Assembly: GCF_000479045.1 (NCBI RefSeq)
Contig: NZ_KI518116.1
Location: 1 to 61,179 of the forward strand
Direction: 5' to 3'
Origin: Cetobacterium somerae ATCC BAA-474
GTDB lineage: Bacteria > Fusobacteriota > Fusobacteriia > Fusobacteriales > Fusobacteriaceae
Length of the DNA: 61,179 bases
The position numbers and the translations under genes were made by a program. The notes beneath the pieces are model-generated. The model did no database searches. It was not told the DNA's origin and saw nothing but the letters and a program-made list of their open reading frames with translations. Positions 32,571 to 40,505 of this stretch are shown here, piece by piece (positions within the stretch are counted from its first letter, which is position 1; every line of letters starts with the position of its first letter).

Positions 32571-33080
32571 ATGAAAAAATATCTATTTGTTTTTGGTTTT
32601 TTACTTTTTTTAATGGGATGTAGCAACACAGAAGAATATGTTGTCTCTGATTTTTTTGTAGCAGGAGATTTTACTTATAAAGGTGGATTTGAAAATGCTG
32701 GTTCGAAAACTACTAGTAAAACAGTTCGAAAAAATGGCTTAAGATTTATTATTGAGGAAACTACTGATACAGCTACAAGAGTTGAAAGAGTATACCTAGT
32801 TAATAGAGATTCAATCTCTCTAATCTATGTTGGTGAGGATACTCATGTAAATATAGATGATCTAAATTTAACTAAAGGTGAAGTTGTTTTAAAGGCACCA
32901 TTTACAGTTGGAAAAACTTGGAAATCTGGTGAAAATATATATGAAATAGTTGAATTTATAGATGCTGAATCTGGACCTGAAGTTACTGTAGAAAAAAGAT
33001 ATCCTAGTGGAACAACAGAAAGAACTACTTATCAAAAAGGATTTGGAAAAGTACAAAAAACTACAACAATGGTGAATTAG
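32571..33080 (+). CDS. Lipoprotein of unknown function
   Basis: A 169-residue protein with a type II signal peptide: KKYLFVFGFLLFLMGC ends at the lipobox cysteine Cys17, followed by SNTEE. The mature part is Thr/Val/Glu-rich and probably all-beta, with a YKGGFEN segment near the N-terminus. No family recognised. It is followed after 3 nt by an IclR-type regulator gene, so the two share a transcript starting downstream of the hcp control region. Confidence 0.75.
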   Translation: MKKYLFVFGFLLFLMGCSNTEEYVVSDFFVAGDFTYKGGFENAGSKTTSKTVRKNGLRFIIEETTDTATRVERVYLVNRDSISLIYVGEDTHVNIDDLNLTKGEVVLKAPFTVGKTWKSGENIYEIVEFIDAESGPEVTVEKRYPSGTTERTTYQKGFGKVQKTTTMVN

Positions 33081-33083
33081 AAT

Positions 33084-33836
33084 ATGAAAAAATTAGTTCC
33101 AGCTATGGAAAAAATTGATAAAATTTTCAACTATCTTTATTTAAAAGAGAAAGCTTCTCAAGCTGAAATCTCTAAAGATTTAAATATACCTAAAGCTACT
33201 ACAAATAGATTAATCTATACTTTAGTCACAATGGGATATATCTATCAAAATGGAAAAGATTATACTTTAGGAAATAAGTTTGATTACTTTTCAAATAAAA
33301 ATAAAAATTATAACTTAATAAAAAATATTTCATATCCATATTTAGAAGAACTATCTTTAAAATTTAAGGAAACATTTAAAGTTAGTGTTTTTGATAAAAA
33401 CAAAATTAGAGTCATTGCTTCTGTTGAAAGTAATGATTATTATAAAATTACAGTTCCAGAAAATGCAATCTTTCCTCTACATGCAGGTGCAGCAAGTAAA
33501 ATTTTAATCTGTCAACTAACAGAAAAAAAATTGAACTCTTTACTTCCTGAAACTTTGCCAAAATATACTGAAAATACAATAACTAGTAGAGATATTCTAA
33601 AAAAAGAACTTTTTAAAGTTAATATAAAAAAAATTGCATTTGACAACATGGAGCATTCAAATACAATTAGTGCCGTAGCTATTCCTATTTATGATAAAAA
33701 TAATAAAATTATAGCTGCTTTAAGTTGTCCTTTTTTTAGCAACAATACTAATGAATCTCATATAAATGAAATCATAATCGCTATGAAAGATATCTCTGAA
33801 AAGATAAGTACAACTCTTATTAATATGTCTTTTTAA
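33084..33836 (+). CDS. IclR-family transcriptional regulator
   Basis: A winged helix-turn-helix domain at residues 1-65 (ASQAEISKDLNIPKATTNRLIYTLVTMGYI) is followed by an IclR effector-binding domain with the typical HAGAASKILI segment. IclR proteins often repress sugar-acid catabolism, and KDPG/KDG genes are classic targets. The eda-kdgK operon lies 2.4 kb away, so it is a candidate target; that is inference. At 250 residues the length is normal. Confidence 0.88.
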   Translation: MKKLVPAMEKIDKIFNYLYLKEKASQAEISKDLNIPKATTNRLIYTLVTMGYIYQNGKDYTLGNKFDYFSNKNKNYNLIKNISYPYLEELSLKFKETFKVSVFDKNKIRVIASVESNDYYKITVPENAIFPLHAGAASKILICQLTEKKLNSLLPETLPKYTENTITSRDILKKELFKVNIKKIAFDNMEHSNTISAVAIPIYDKNNKIIAALSCPFFSNNTNESHINEIIIAMKDISEKISTTLINMSF

Positions 33837-33940
33837 TTTTTTTTTATTTTCTTAAAAGGAAATTTATAAAATCCTCGAATAATGAAAGTGAAGTCAGAAA
33901 ATAAAAACTAAAGGTTTTTTAAACAAGAGGAGGATTTTTT

Positions 33941-34384
33941 ATGGAAAATAAAGATCTAGTATTTCAAATGAACAAATTTGTAGGAGACTTACATGTATTT
34001 AAAACTAAAGTACATAACTTCCACTGGAATTTAACTGGAGAGCACTTCTTCGTTATACATCCTATGCTTGATGGTATAATGGGTGAAATTGATGCACAAA
34101 TCGATTCTGTTGCTGAGAGAATTTTAATGATCGGACACAGACCTTTTGGATCTTTAGAAATCTATTTAAAACATACTGTTTTAGCTGAAGCTGAAACTAA
34201 AGCATATCCAGCTAAAGAAGCTGTTAAATTAATGTTAGAAGATTTCAAACTTCTTTTAGCTGAAGCTAACATTATTATGGGAATCGCTGAAAAAGAGGAT
34301 GATCAAGAAACTCTTACTCTAGTTACTGATATAGCTGCTTTATATCAAAAACATATCTGGATGTTTGGTGCTTGGTTAGCATAA
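33941..34384 (+). CDS. dps: Dps-like ferritin, DNA protection/iron storage
   Basis: A 147-residue member of the Dps family, forming 12-subunit cages that oxidise and store iron using peroxide. The inter-subunit ferroxidase ligands are visible in HNFHWNLTGEHFF and HPMLDGIMGEIDAQIDSVAERI. The N-terminus is short, so strong DNA binding is not evident. A single-gene unit with an AGAGGAGG site, about 105 nt of leader and its own terminator. Confidence 0.93.
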   Translation: MENKDLVFQMNKFVGDLHVFKTKVHNFHWNLTGEHFFVIHPMLDGIMGEIDAQIDSVAERILMIGHRPFGSLEIYLKHTVLAEAETKAYPAKEAVKLMLEDFKLLLAEANIIMGIAEKEDDQETLTLVTDIAALYQKHIWMFGAWLA

Positions 34385-34394
34385 GTATAAAATT

Positions 34395-34424
34395 AAAACC
34401 CCTTGAAATTTCAAGGGGTTTTTT
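34395..34424. terminator. Bidirectional terminator after dps
   Basis: AAAACCCCTTGAAATTTCAAGGGGTTTT is a perfect palindrome in an A/T context, between convergent dps and the PTS IIA gene. Confidence 0.9.
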
Positions 34425-34437
34425 GTTTCACTTTTTA

Positions 34438-34776
34438 TTACTTACTTTCTAAAGCAAATAATCTTTTGTTTAATTTAATCATTTTCTTAATTAACTCTCT
34501 CTCTGATAAAGCTGTCATTAAGTGATCTTGAGCGTGAACGAAAACTATTGATAAAGGTATTTTTTGTCCTCCCGCTTCTTTTTGAATCATATCTGTTTGT
34601 ACGTGGTGAGCTTTTAAAACTGCTGCGTCACACTCTTTCATACACTCTTCAGCTTCTTCAAATTTCCCCTCTTCAGCAAATGCTAGTGCTTGATGTGCAC
34701 ATCCTTTAGCTTCTCCTGCATATGCTACTATTGAAAATATTATCTCTTCTAATTCCTCTTCTGTAAAATCTACCAT
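34438..34776 (-). CDS. PTS lactose/cellobiose-family IIA component
   Basis: A 112-residue helical IIA protein of the LacF/CelC group. The phosphorylated histidine is in the conserved VHAQDHLMTA segment. It passes phosphate from HPr to the IIB protein. It follows the MupG-like gene by 26 nt in one transcript. The matching IIB (37516) and IIC (39101) genes are in the opposite, divergent operon, so the permease is split across two transcripts. Confidence 0.93.
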   Translation of the reverse strand: MVDFTEEELEEIIFSIVAYAGEAKGCAHQALAFAEEGKFEEAEECMKECDAAVLKAHHVQTDMIQKEAGGQKIPLSIVFVHAQDHLMTALSERELIKKMIKLNKRLFALESK

Positions 34777-34802
34777 TTTATATCCTCCTAAACCGATTTT
34801 TA

Positions 34803-35888
34803 TTACTTTTTTATTTTAATCTTGAATTTTTGCCAAGGTTTAATACTATCTAATAATCCCATGTAGTTTGGATCTATTTTCCCAACTACACTTGTTTTTC
34901 CTGAATTTTTCATATCTTTTCTTGCAATATGTAACTCTCCAGCATATTGACCATAAAGTGATGATTCGATTAATACATCTCCTTTTTTAATATCAACTGG
35001 GTTAAATAACTCAAAATGAGTTCCTTTATATTTTACTCTTGACTGTGTCGATCTAACAACATACTCTCCTACATCCCCTCTTTGGTAATGTAGTTCTTTT
35101 TCAATTATATCTTTTTCAACTGACCCTACACCATCATAAACTTCACACTCAAGCTCTAGCATCTCTTTATTTACATCTGCTAGTCTCTTAAGTTCCTCTT
35201 CTGTTGGAAAACAGTTTGATATAATTACAACATCTATTCCTTCATTAAATAACTCTCTACCTTGAACTTCAATTGGTAAATCTCTATGCTCTTCTAATGT
35301 ACAAAGTCCATCATTTACTGGCCATGGTCCAAAAGTTCCTGTTTGTGATGTTACAAATGCTGCTGTTGTTAAAGCAAAACCTTTAAATCTCTTATTACAA
35401 CTTCTAAAATGCTCTCTTGAAAGCCCTGTATATCTATGTGGATAGAAATTATGACATCCAACTAATTTCTCTTTATTTGGCATAAAATCCATTATTGTAT
35501 TTACATAGTTTGTATCTTGACTCATATTTATCTCAACTAATAATCCATACTCATTAAATGTCATGATACTCTCTTCGTTTCCAGAAAAACCTAGGTCTAA
35601 TCTTACTCCTGTAGCTCCAATCTCTTTAAAAAATGAAAGATCTTCATAACTTATATTTAATTTACTGAATATAGATGGAGCCACGTCTACCATAACTTCC
35701 ATTCCAAAGTTATTTGCATGCTCAATTGTATCTTTAAACTCTTTTAATATAACTTCTTTATCCCCATCAACTGATAATAAGCAAGTAAAAACTCTCTTAT
35801 ATCCATATTTTGCTGCTAGCTCAATATAGTTTTTATTTTCTTCCAATGTAGCATGAAATGGATATATAGATATTCCTAATTGTTTCAT
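34803..35888 (-). CDS. mupG: MupG-like 6-phospho-N-acetylmuramidase (DUF871 family)
   Basis: A 361-residue cytoplasmic protein with an N-terminal TIM barrel (opening with GISIYPFHATLEENKNYIELA) and a C-terminal cyclophilin-like domain of about 120 residues. The DUF871 hallmarks GVRLDLGF, NFYPHRYTGL and GTFGPWPVNDGLCTLEEHR are clear. Characterised members cleave MurNAc-6P-GlcNAc made by PTS import. Linkage to a PTS IIA gene and the adjacent IIB/porin/IIC operon fits import of a disaccharide. Other phosphorylated beta-disaccharides cannot be excluded. Confidence 0.85.
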   Translation of the reverse strand: MKQLGISIYPFHATLEENKNYIELAAKYGYKRVFTCLLSVDGDKEVILKEFKDTIEHANNFGMEVMVDVAPSIFSKLNISYEDLSFFKEIGATGVRLDLGFSGNEESIMTFNEYGLLVEINMSQDTNYVNTIMDFMPNKEKLVGCHNFYPHRYTGLSREHFRSCNKRFKGFALTTAAFVTSQTGTFGPWPVNDGLCTLEEHRDLPIEVQGRELFNEGIDVVIISNCFPTEEELKRLADVNKEMLELECEVYDGVGSVEKDIIEKELHYQRGDVGEYVVRSTQSRVKYKGTHFELFNPVDIKKGDVLIESSLYGQYAGELHIARKDMKNSGKTSVVGKIDPNYMGLLDSIKPWQKFKIKIKK

Positions 35889-36051
35889 TCTCTACTCCCT
35901 CCTGAAAACCTTTATTTTACTTAGTTTTTACTAGATTTTTCAGCATAAGTCAAGAGTTAAAACTTCAAGAAAAATATATTCTTTTTTTTCGTCTAATATC
36001 TACAATAATTTCAATTACTTTTTACTTTTTTTCACATATTAACGGGTAAAT
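35889..36051 (-). promoter_or_regulatory. Leader/promoter region of the mupG-IIA operon
   Basis: On the minus strand TTGACT followed after 17 nt by TAAAAA lies about 40-70 nt before the mupG start. The -10 is weak (4 of 6). The start itself has a strong AGGAGGGAG site. I see no terminator after the Rep_3-like gene, so part of the transcription may come through from it. Confidence 0.35.
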
Positions 36052-37197
36052 TTATTTTTTTTCTCCTGTAGCATCTTCTGATGTTTTATATATCTCTATA
36101 GTACTCTCTCTACCTTTATCTAAATAAAGAATATTGATTTTATGTCTTTCATCTTTATATTCTAGAGTCTCTCCAACTTTCATATTTCTTAAAGCTTTTA
36201 AAAAATTGTAATTATAATAAAACTTACATTTTAAAAGTTCTTTATAAAGTCTTGACTCAAAGATAAATCTATTTGAAAATATATCTACTGTTTTACTAAC
36301 TAAAATATATTTCTCTTGATGATCTATATTCTGATTTTCTTTTAAAGCCAAACATATAGCATCATCTAAAGAACCAGAGATACCTTTATCTAAATGATAA
36401 AGATTATTTCTTACAAACTCTACTCCCTCTTTTAATAATGCTTCCTCTATTACTTTACTTACTTTTGATATAGAATCTACTCTATCTCTAAGAGGAAGTA
36501 GTAATCTATCAATCTCTTCAGCTAATATTGGAGATAATTTATGATTAAATATAAATTCTATCTCCATTATTTTACTTGTAAAACCATCGCTATTTTTTAT
36601 TTTTTTATAATCTATATTATATTTTGTTAATTGATTTATATCTTCTAAGGCTGGTTTTAAAATTGTTTTTTCAAAATCATAAAATCTTTCATAGTTTTCT
36701 TGTCCTACACCTAAAAGTTCCTTTAGTTGATCTCTACTTATCAAAAATCCACCTTGATTTCTATTTTTTATCATAGCTAAATATAGTTGAAAACTTTTTT
36801 TATCTTTAAATAAAAGTATTAGAAGTAAATCTATATCATCAAATATTCCACTCTCTTTTAATGATTTTAAAGATTTTGATATATAAAGCCTATACTCCTC
36901 TCTATTTCTCATATAAAAATCAAATATGGGAAATGACGAGAAAAATATCTCTTCATCTTTTTCAACTAATTTCAAATGAATTCTTCTTTTAGAAAATTTA
37001 TCTAAAAAATCTTCTATTAATCCTCTTTCTTTTACAATTGATTTCAACTCTTTTTCTGTAAAAACTATATATTTTTCATTTTTTCCTTTATATCTTTCTC
37101 TGATTACCTCTAAAAAATCTCTTTCTTTTTTGTTTAACTTTTTATCTGTATCTATAAAAATATCATTTTTAGAAAAATCAAAAGCCATTTTTCTCAT
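36052..37197 (-). CDS. Rep_3-like (RepB-type initiator fold) protein
   Basis: A 381-residue protein whose residues about 30-230 resemble plasmid replication initiators of the Rep_3 family: two winged-helix units, with the typical block LISRDQLKELLGVGQENYERFYDFEKTILKPALEDIN and a following strand ending IMEIEFIF. The C-terminal 150 residues are unassigned. There are no plasmid partition, mobilisation or iteron features nearby, and chromosomal housekeeping genes flank it. It therefore may be a domesticated initiator used as a DNA-binding regulator of the surrounding PTS genes, or a relic of an integrated plasmid. The family call is from pattern only. Confidence 0.6.
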   Translation of the reverse strand: MRKMAFDFSKNDIFIDTDKKLNKKERDFLEVIRERYKGKNEKYIVFTEKELKSIVKERGLIEDFLDKFSKRRIHLKLVEKDEEIFFSSFPIFDFYMRNREEYRLYISKSLKSLKESGIFDDIDLLLILLFKDKKSFQLYLAMIKNRNQGGFLISRDQLKELLGVGQENYERFYDFEKTILKPALEDINQLTKYNIDYKKIKNSDGFTSKIMEIEFIFNHKLSPILAEEIDRLLLPLRDRVDSISKVSKVIEEALLKEGVEFVRNNLYHLDKGISGSLDDAICLALKENQNIDHQEKYILVSKTVDIFSNRFIFESRLYKELLKCKFYYNYNFLKALRNMKVGETLEYKDERHKINILYLDKGRESTIEIYKTSEDATGEKK

Positions 37198-37375
37198 ACT
37201 TCCACCACCTTTTTTGTATAATTATTAATTTTTTTTAAATTTTTTTGTTTTTTTTTAACAGTTTTCCATGAAAATTAGACGATTTTTTTTGTTTTTTTTT
37301 TCGTTCCTATTAAAGAATACAATATTTCTCTCTTATTTTCAAGTTTTTTTTTATTATATATATTGTTATTTGACG

Positions 37376-37410
37376 AAAAAAGTCTGATTTTTGTGAAATT
37401 TGACTTTTTT
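37376..37410. promoter_or_regulatory. Inverted repeat overlapping the -35 of the PTS operon promoter
   Basis: AAAAAAGTC (37376-37384) and GACTTTTTT (37402-37410) are perfect inverted arms separated by 17 nt. The right arm covers the -35 hexamer, so a bound protein would compete with RNA polymerase. Confidence 0.45.
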
Positions 37411-37428
37411 TAAAACATATTTTATAAT
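37400..37428 (+). promoter_or_regulatory. Promoter of the IIB-porin-IIC operon
   Basis: TTGACT (37400-37405) and TATAAT (37423-37428) with 17-nt spacing. The start would be near 37435, giving a leader of about 80 nt before the IIB gene. Confidence 0.8.
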
Positions 37429-37439
37429 TCTAGTGTCAG

Positions 37440-37452
37440 GTGAATGGTTCAC
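37440..37452. promoter_or_regulatory. Small palindrome at the start of the PTS transcript
   Basis: GTGAA-TGG-TTCAC lies at about +6 to +18 relative to the predicted start, the usual place for a repressor operator. It could also form a 5-bp RNA hairpin. Confidence 0.45.
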
Positions 37453-37515
37453 TCAACATAAATTAAAAATTTTAAATTAAAAATTCAAATATGTAAATCA
37501 AAAGGAGAAACAATT

Positions 37516-37821
37516 ATGAAAAAAATATTATTACTTTGTTCTGCAGGAATGTCAACAAGTATGGTTGTTAAAAAAATGGAAGCTGCTGCTGCTGCTGAAA
37601 ATATAGAAGTTAAAATTGATGCTGTAGGTTTAGAGCAATTCCACGAATTATTACCTAAATATGATGTATTCCTTTTAGGTCCACAAGTTAGATTTAAGAA
37701 AGCTGAATTAGCTGCTATCGCTGCTGAAGCTGGAAAGCCTTTAGATGTAATTGATACTATGGCATATGGAACTTTAAACGGTAAGAAAATTTTAGACTTT
37801 GCTTTAAGCTTAGCTAAGTAA
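37516..37821 (+). CDS. PTS lactose/cellobiose-family IIB component
   Basis: A 101-residue IIB domain with the phospho-cysteine in LLLCSAGMSTSMVV (Cys8) at the end of the first strand, as in CelA/ChbB. It accepts phosphate from IIA (34438) and phosphorylates the incoming sugar bound by IIC (39101). It is the first gene of the plus-strand operon, with an AAAGGAG site. Confidence 0.94.
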   Translation: MKKILLLCSAGMSTSMVVKKMEAAAAAENIEVKIDAVGLEQFHELLPKYDVFLLGPQVRFKKAELAAIAAEAGKPLDVIDTMAYGTLNGKKILDFALSLAK

Positions 37822-37873
37822 TTAAAATAAAAATAATAATAACACTTTTATTTAAAAAACGGGAGGGTAACAA

Positions 37874-38992
37874 ATGAAAAAATCACTTTATTTATTAGCT
37901 GCTTTATCATTATTAGGTACAAACGTTTTTGCTAAAGAGGTTGTAGCAAGTCCTACAACTACTACTGAAACAGTTGCACCTGTTGCTGGGGAAATTAGAG
38001 AAGAGAATGTAAACGAAGAAACTCAAGTTATGACTATGGTTGAAGTTCCAGAAGATAAATGGACTTTTAATGGTAGAATGTACTTAGAGACAGAGGATTT
38101 TGATGGGGGATCATCTTTAAGATGGCAAGGACCTGGAGAAAATATTGGTGACGATGAAGATGGAACTTTCATTGGAACTGGAGTATCTGCTTCAAAAGGA
38201 AAATTAACTTTAGATTTAAATGTTGAGAAAAGATTTGGTGGAGATTTAGGATTCAATAGACCTGATGCTGAGTGGGAAGCACTAAGAGTAGACTGGAAAG
38301 TTAGATATCAATTATTTGCTAACCAAGCATTCCATTTAAAATATAGAAATGAAGAAAGAACTAGAGATTATTCTAAAAATGCTTACCAATCTAACTGGAC
38401 TAGAGATAGATATGAATTAGGAACTGACTTTAATCATTTTAACGGAATGTTAGCTGGATGGTTAGTTGTAGGATATGATAAAGATAAATCAACAGGTTTA
38501 AATGAATTAAAAGATGCTCCAGGTACACATACAATTTCTTCTGAAAGAGATAATGGATGGTACTGGGAAGGAGATTTTGGACCTTCATTTAAATTAACTG
38601 AAAAGTTATCATTAAATCCTACTATCTATACTACTGGAGAGATGTATGATTCTTATGAAATGGTTGAAACTCAATTAAGAGTTATGATGCCATATCAAGC
38701 TACTGAAAAATTAACTATCATGCCTAGAATCAGATTCACTTTAGAGAGAACTCAAGATGCTAAAGTTAATGGAGATTACATAAGAGATTATGAGAACAAA
38801 GCTGGATCAAGAGTTAGATATGAATTAATGGCTAACTATGTAATCAATGAGCAATTCTCAACTTTCTTAGGAGTTGCATATGATGATAATACTAGAGATT
38901 ACAAAAACGCTGATAAAATCGGTGGTAACGAAGGTAAAAAAGATCTTGATATGTGGTGGACATACGTTGGTTTAAACTACAAGTTTAACTAA
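37874..38992 (+). CDS. Outer-membrane porin linked to the PTS system
   Basis: A 372-residue exported protein: signal peptide (MKKSLYLLAALSLLGTNVFA), an N-terminal Val/Thr/Glu/Pro-rich linker to about residue 55, then amphipathic strands rich in Arg/Asp/Tyr and a terminal YVGLNYKFN typical of barrels. It resembles fusobacterial FomA-like porins in architecture. Its position between IIB and IIC genes suggests a dedicated outer-membrane pore for the sugar taken up by this PTS, an arrangement more like chitoporin-chb loci than a general porin. Confidence 0.82.
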   Translation: MKKSLYLLAALSLLGTNVFAKEVVASPTTTTETVAPVAGEIREENVNEETQVMTMVEVPEDKWTFNGRMYLETEDFDGGSSLRWQGPGENIGDDEDGTFIGTGVSASKGKLTLDLNVEKRFGGDLGFNRPDAEWEALRVDWKVRYQLFANQAFHLKYRNEERTRDYSKNAYQSNWTRDRYELGTDFNHFNGMLAGWLVVGYDKDKSTGLNELKDAPGTHTISSERDNGWYWEGDFGPSFKLTEKLSLNPTIYTTGEMYDSYEMVETQLRVMMPYQATEKLTIMPRIRFTLERTQDAKVNGDYIRDYENKAGSRVRYELMANYVINEQFSTFLGVAYDDNTRDYKNADKIGGNEGKKDLDMWWTYVGLNYKFN

Positions 38993-39024
38993 TATCAACT
39001 ATATAAAAGTATTATAAAAATTAT

Positions 39025-39052
39025 GGGGAGGGGAAGTTTTTTCCTCCACCCC
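39025..39052 (+). terminator. Partial attenuator hairpin between porin and IIC genes
   Basis: GGGGAGGGGAAG pairs with most of TTTTCCTCCACCCC; only a short interrupted T run follows. It may end a fraction of transcripts, or protect the 3' end of a porin mRNA so that porin is made in excess of IIC. Confidence 0.55.
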
Positions 39053-39065
39053 TTTCTATAAAATT

Positions 39066-39074
39066 TGATATAAT
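39066..39074 (+). promoter_or_regulatory. Extended -10 promoter element before the IIC gene
   Basis: TGATATAAT is an extended -10 (TGnTATAAT) 27 nt before the ATG. There is no -35 in the GC-rich hairpin upstream. It could give IIC its own transcript downstream of the hairpin. Confidence 0.4.
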
Positions 39075-39100
39075 AAAACTAAAAAACGGAGGAAAAATTT

Positions 39101-40435
39101 ATGAGTAACTTTATGAATCTTATTGAAGAAAAACTTATGCCTGTTGCTGCCAAAGTTGGACAAAACAGATATTTAAATGCAATCAAAGACGGTTTCGTTT
39201 ACACAATGCCGTTCTTAATTATTGGTTCATTTATCCTTTTAATGGTAAACCTACCATTTACTGATCCTAATAACGTACTTTACATGGAATGGTACGCTAA
39301 TTTAATGGGATCTTTTAAAGGAGATTTAGTACAACCTTTCTATGTAAGTATGGGAATTATGTCTCTATTCGTTTCTTATGGAATTGGAATGTCTTTATCT
39401 AATAGCTACGGTCTTAATGGTACAACTGGTGGATTCTTATCAATGTATGCATTTTTACTAGTTTCAGCGAAACTAGATTGGTTACCTGTTGGTCAAGCTG
39501 AGGGAGCTGGAGCTCTATTCCTTATCCCTGATGGTGGATGGATGCCAATTATGGATGCTAGATACCTTGACGCTAAAGGATTATTTACAGCTATCCTAGG
39601 AGCAATAATAGCTATTGAAATATTCAGACTATTAGTACAAAAGAAGTTTGTTATAAAACTACCTGATTCTGTACCACCTGCAATTGCTAAATCTTTTGAG
39701 TTATTAATCCCAATCGTATTTGTTACAATCATCTTCCACGCAATGAATATATTTGCAATGAAGAGCTTAAACATTATGGTTCCTGAGATTATTTTAAAAG
39801 CTTTTGCACCATTATTAAATATGTCTGATTCATTAATCTCTGTAATCTTTATTATCATAATCACTCACCTTTTATGGTTTGCTGGATTACACGGAACAAA
39901 TATCGTTATAGCTATTATTAACTCTATAACACTATCTAACCTTGCTGCTAACCAAGCTGCTCTTCAAGCTGGTGAAGCTTTACCTAAGATATTTGCAGGA
40001 GGATTCCTTGATGCTTATGTTTATATCGGAGGAGCTGGAGCTACTTTAGGACTTGCACTTGCTATGTCTGTAAGTAAGAATGCACATATTAAATCAATTG
40101 GAAAACTTTCAGTTATTCCAGCAGTATTCAATATCAATGAACCAATAATGTTTGGAGCACCTATTGTAATGAACCCATTACTATTCATTCCATTCGTTGG
40201 AATCCCAGTATTAAATGCTTGTATAGCATGGTTTGCTACAAAGTTTGATTTAGTAGGAAAAATTATAACTCTTGTTCCTTGGACAACTCCAGGGCCAATC
40301 GGAGCATTACTTGCTACTAACTTCAGTATTACTGCGTTTATCCTAAGTTGTGGATTGGTTGCTGTTTCATTCTTCTTATACATTCCTTTCTTAAGAGTAT
40401 ATGAGAAGTCTTTAAATGAAACTGAAGCTGCTTAA
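39101..40435 (+). CDS. PTS lactose/cellobiose-family IIC permease
   Basis: A 444-residue inner-membrane permease of the CelB/ChbC type with about ten membrane helices. The motif FAGLHGTNIVIAIINSI and the later FNINEPIMFGAPIVMNPLLFIPF, which form the sugar site, are intact. It is a separate IIC without fused IIA or IIB, as in cellobiose/chitobiose systems. Together with IIB, IIA, the porin and MupG it forms a complete uptake route for a disaccharide; the exact sugar is inferred from MupG. Confidence 0.94.
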   Translation: MSNFMNLIEEKLMPVAAKVGQNRYLNAIKDGFVYTMPFLIIGSFILLMVNLPFTDPNNVLYMEWYANLMGSFKGDLVQPFYVSMGIMSLFVSYGIGMSLSNSYGLNGTTGGFLSMYAFLLVSAKLDWLPVGQAEGAGALFLIPDGGWMPIMDARYLDAKGLFTAILGAIIAIEIFRLLVQKKFVIKLPDSVPPAIAKSFELLIPIVFVTIIFHAMNIFAMKSLNIMVPEIILKAFAPLLNMSDSLISVIFIIIITHLLWFAGLHGTNIVIAIINSITLSNLAANQAALQAGEALPKIFAGGFLDAYVYIGGAGATLGLALAMSVSKNAHIKSIGKLSVIPAVFNINEPIMFGAPIVMNPLLFIPFVGIPVLNACIAWFATKFDLVGKIITLVPWTTPGPIGALLATNFSITAFILSCGLVAVSFFLYIPFLRVYEKSLNETEAA

Positions 40436-40468
40436 TAAATAATTTATAAATAAAGTGCTAATATATAT

Positions 40469-40504
40469 AAAAACCTCCCTAGGCTTAAGCCTAGGGAGGT
40501 TTTT
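40469..40504. terminator. Bidirectional terminator, 36-bp perfect palindrome
   Basis: Arms AAAAACCTCCCTAGGCTT and its complement meet with no spacer. It ends the PTS operon and, on the other strand, ligA. Confidence 0.92.
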
Positions 40505-40505
40505 A

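Larger units (their letters stand above)
37198..37515. other. Divergent control region, extremely T-rich
   Basis: This 318-nt gap separates the Rep_3-like gene (minus) from the PTS IIB operon (plus). It holds two long T tracts interrupted by single Gs (around 37233-37250 and 37285-37305), a consensus promoter, an inverted repeat across its -35, and a small palindrome just past the start site. No ORF or RNA gene is evident. The poly-T tracts could bend DNA or melt easily. I saw no tandem iterons. Confidence 0.6.

Noticed and set aside
36052-37515. Integrated plasmid with a functional origin
   Set aside because: No tandem iterons, partition or mobilisation genes; flanking genes are chromosomal and sugar-related. 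Only a Rep_3-like protein is claimed.
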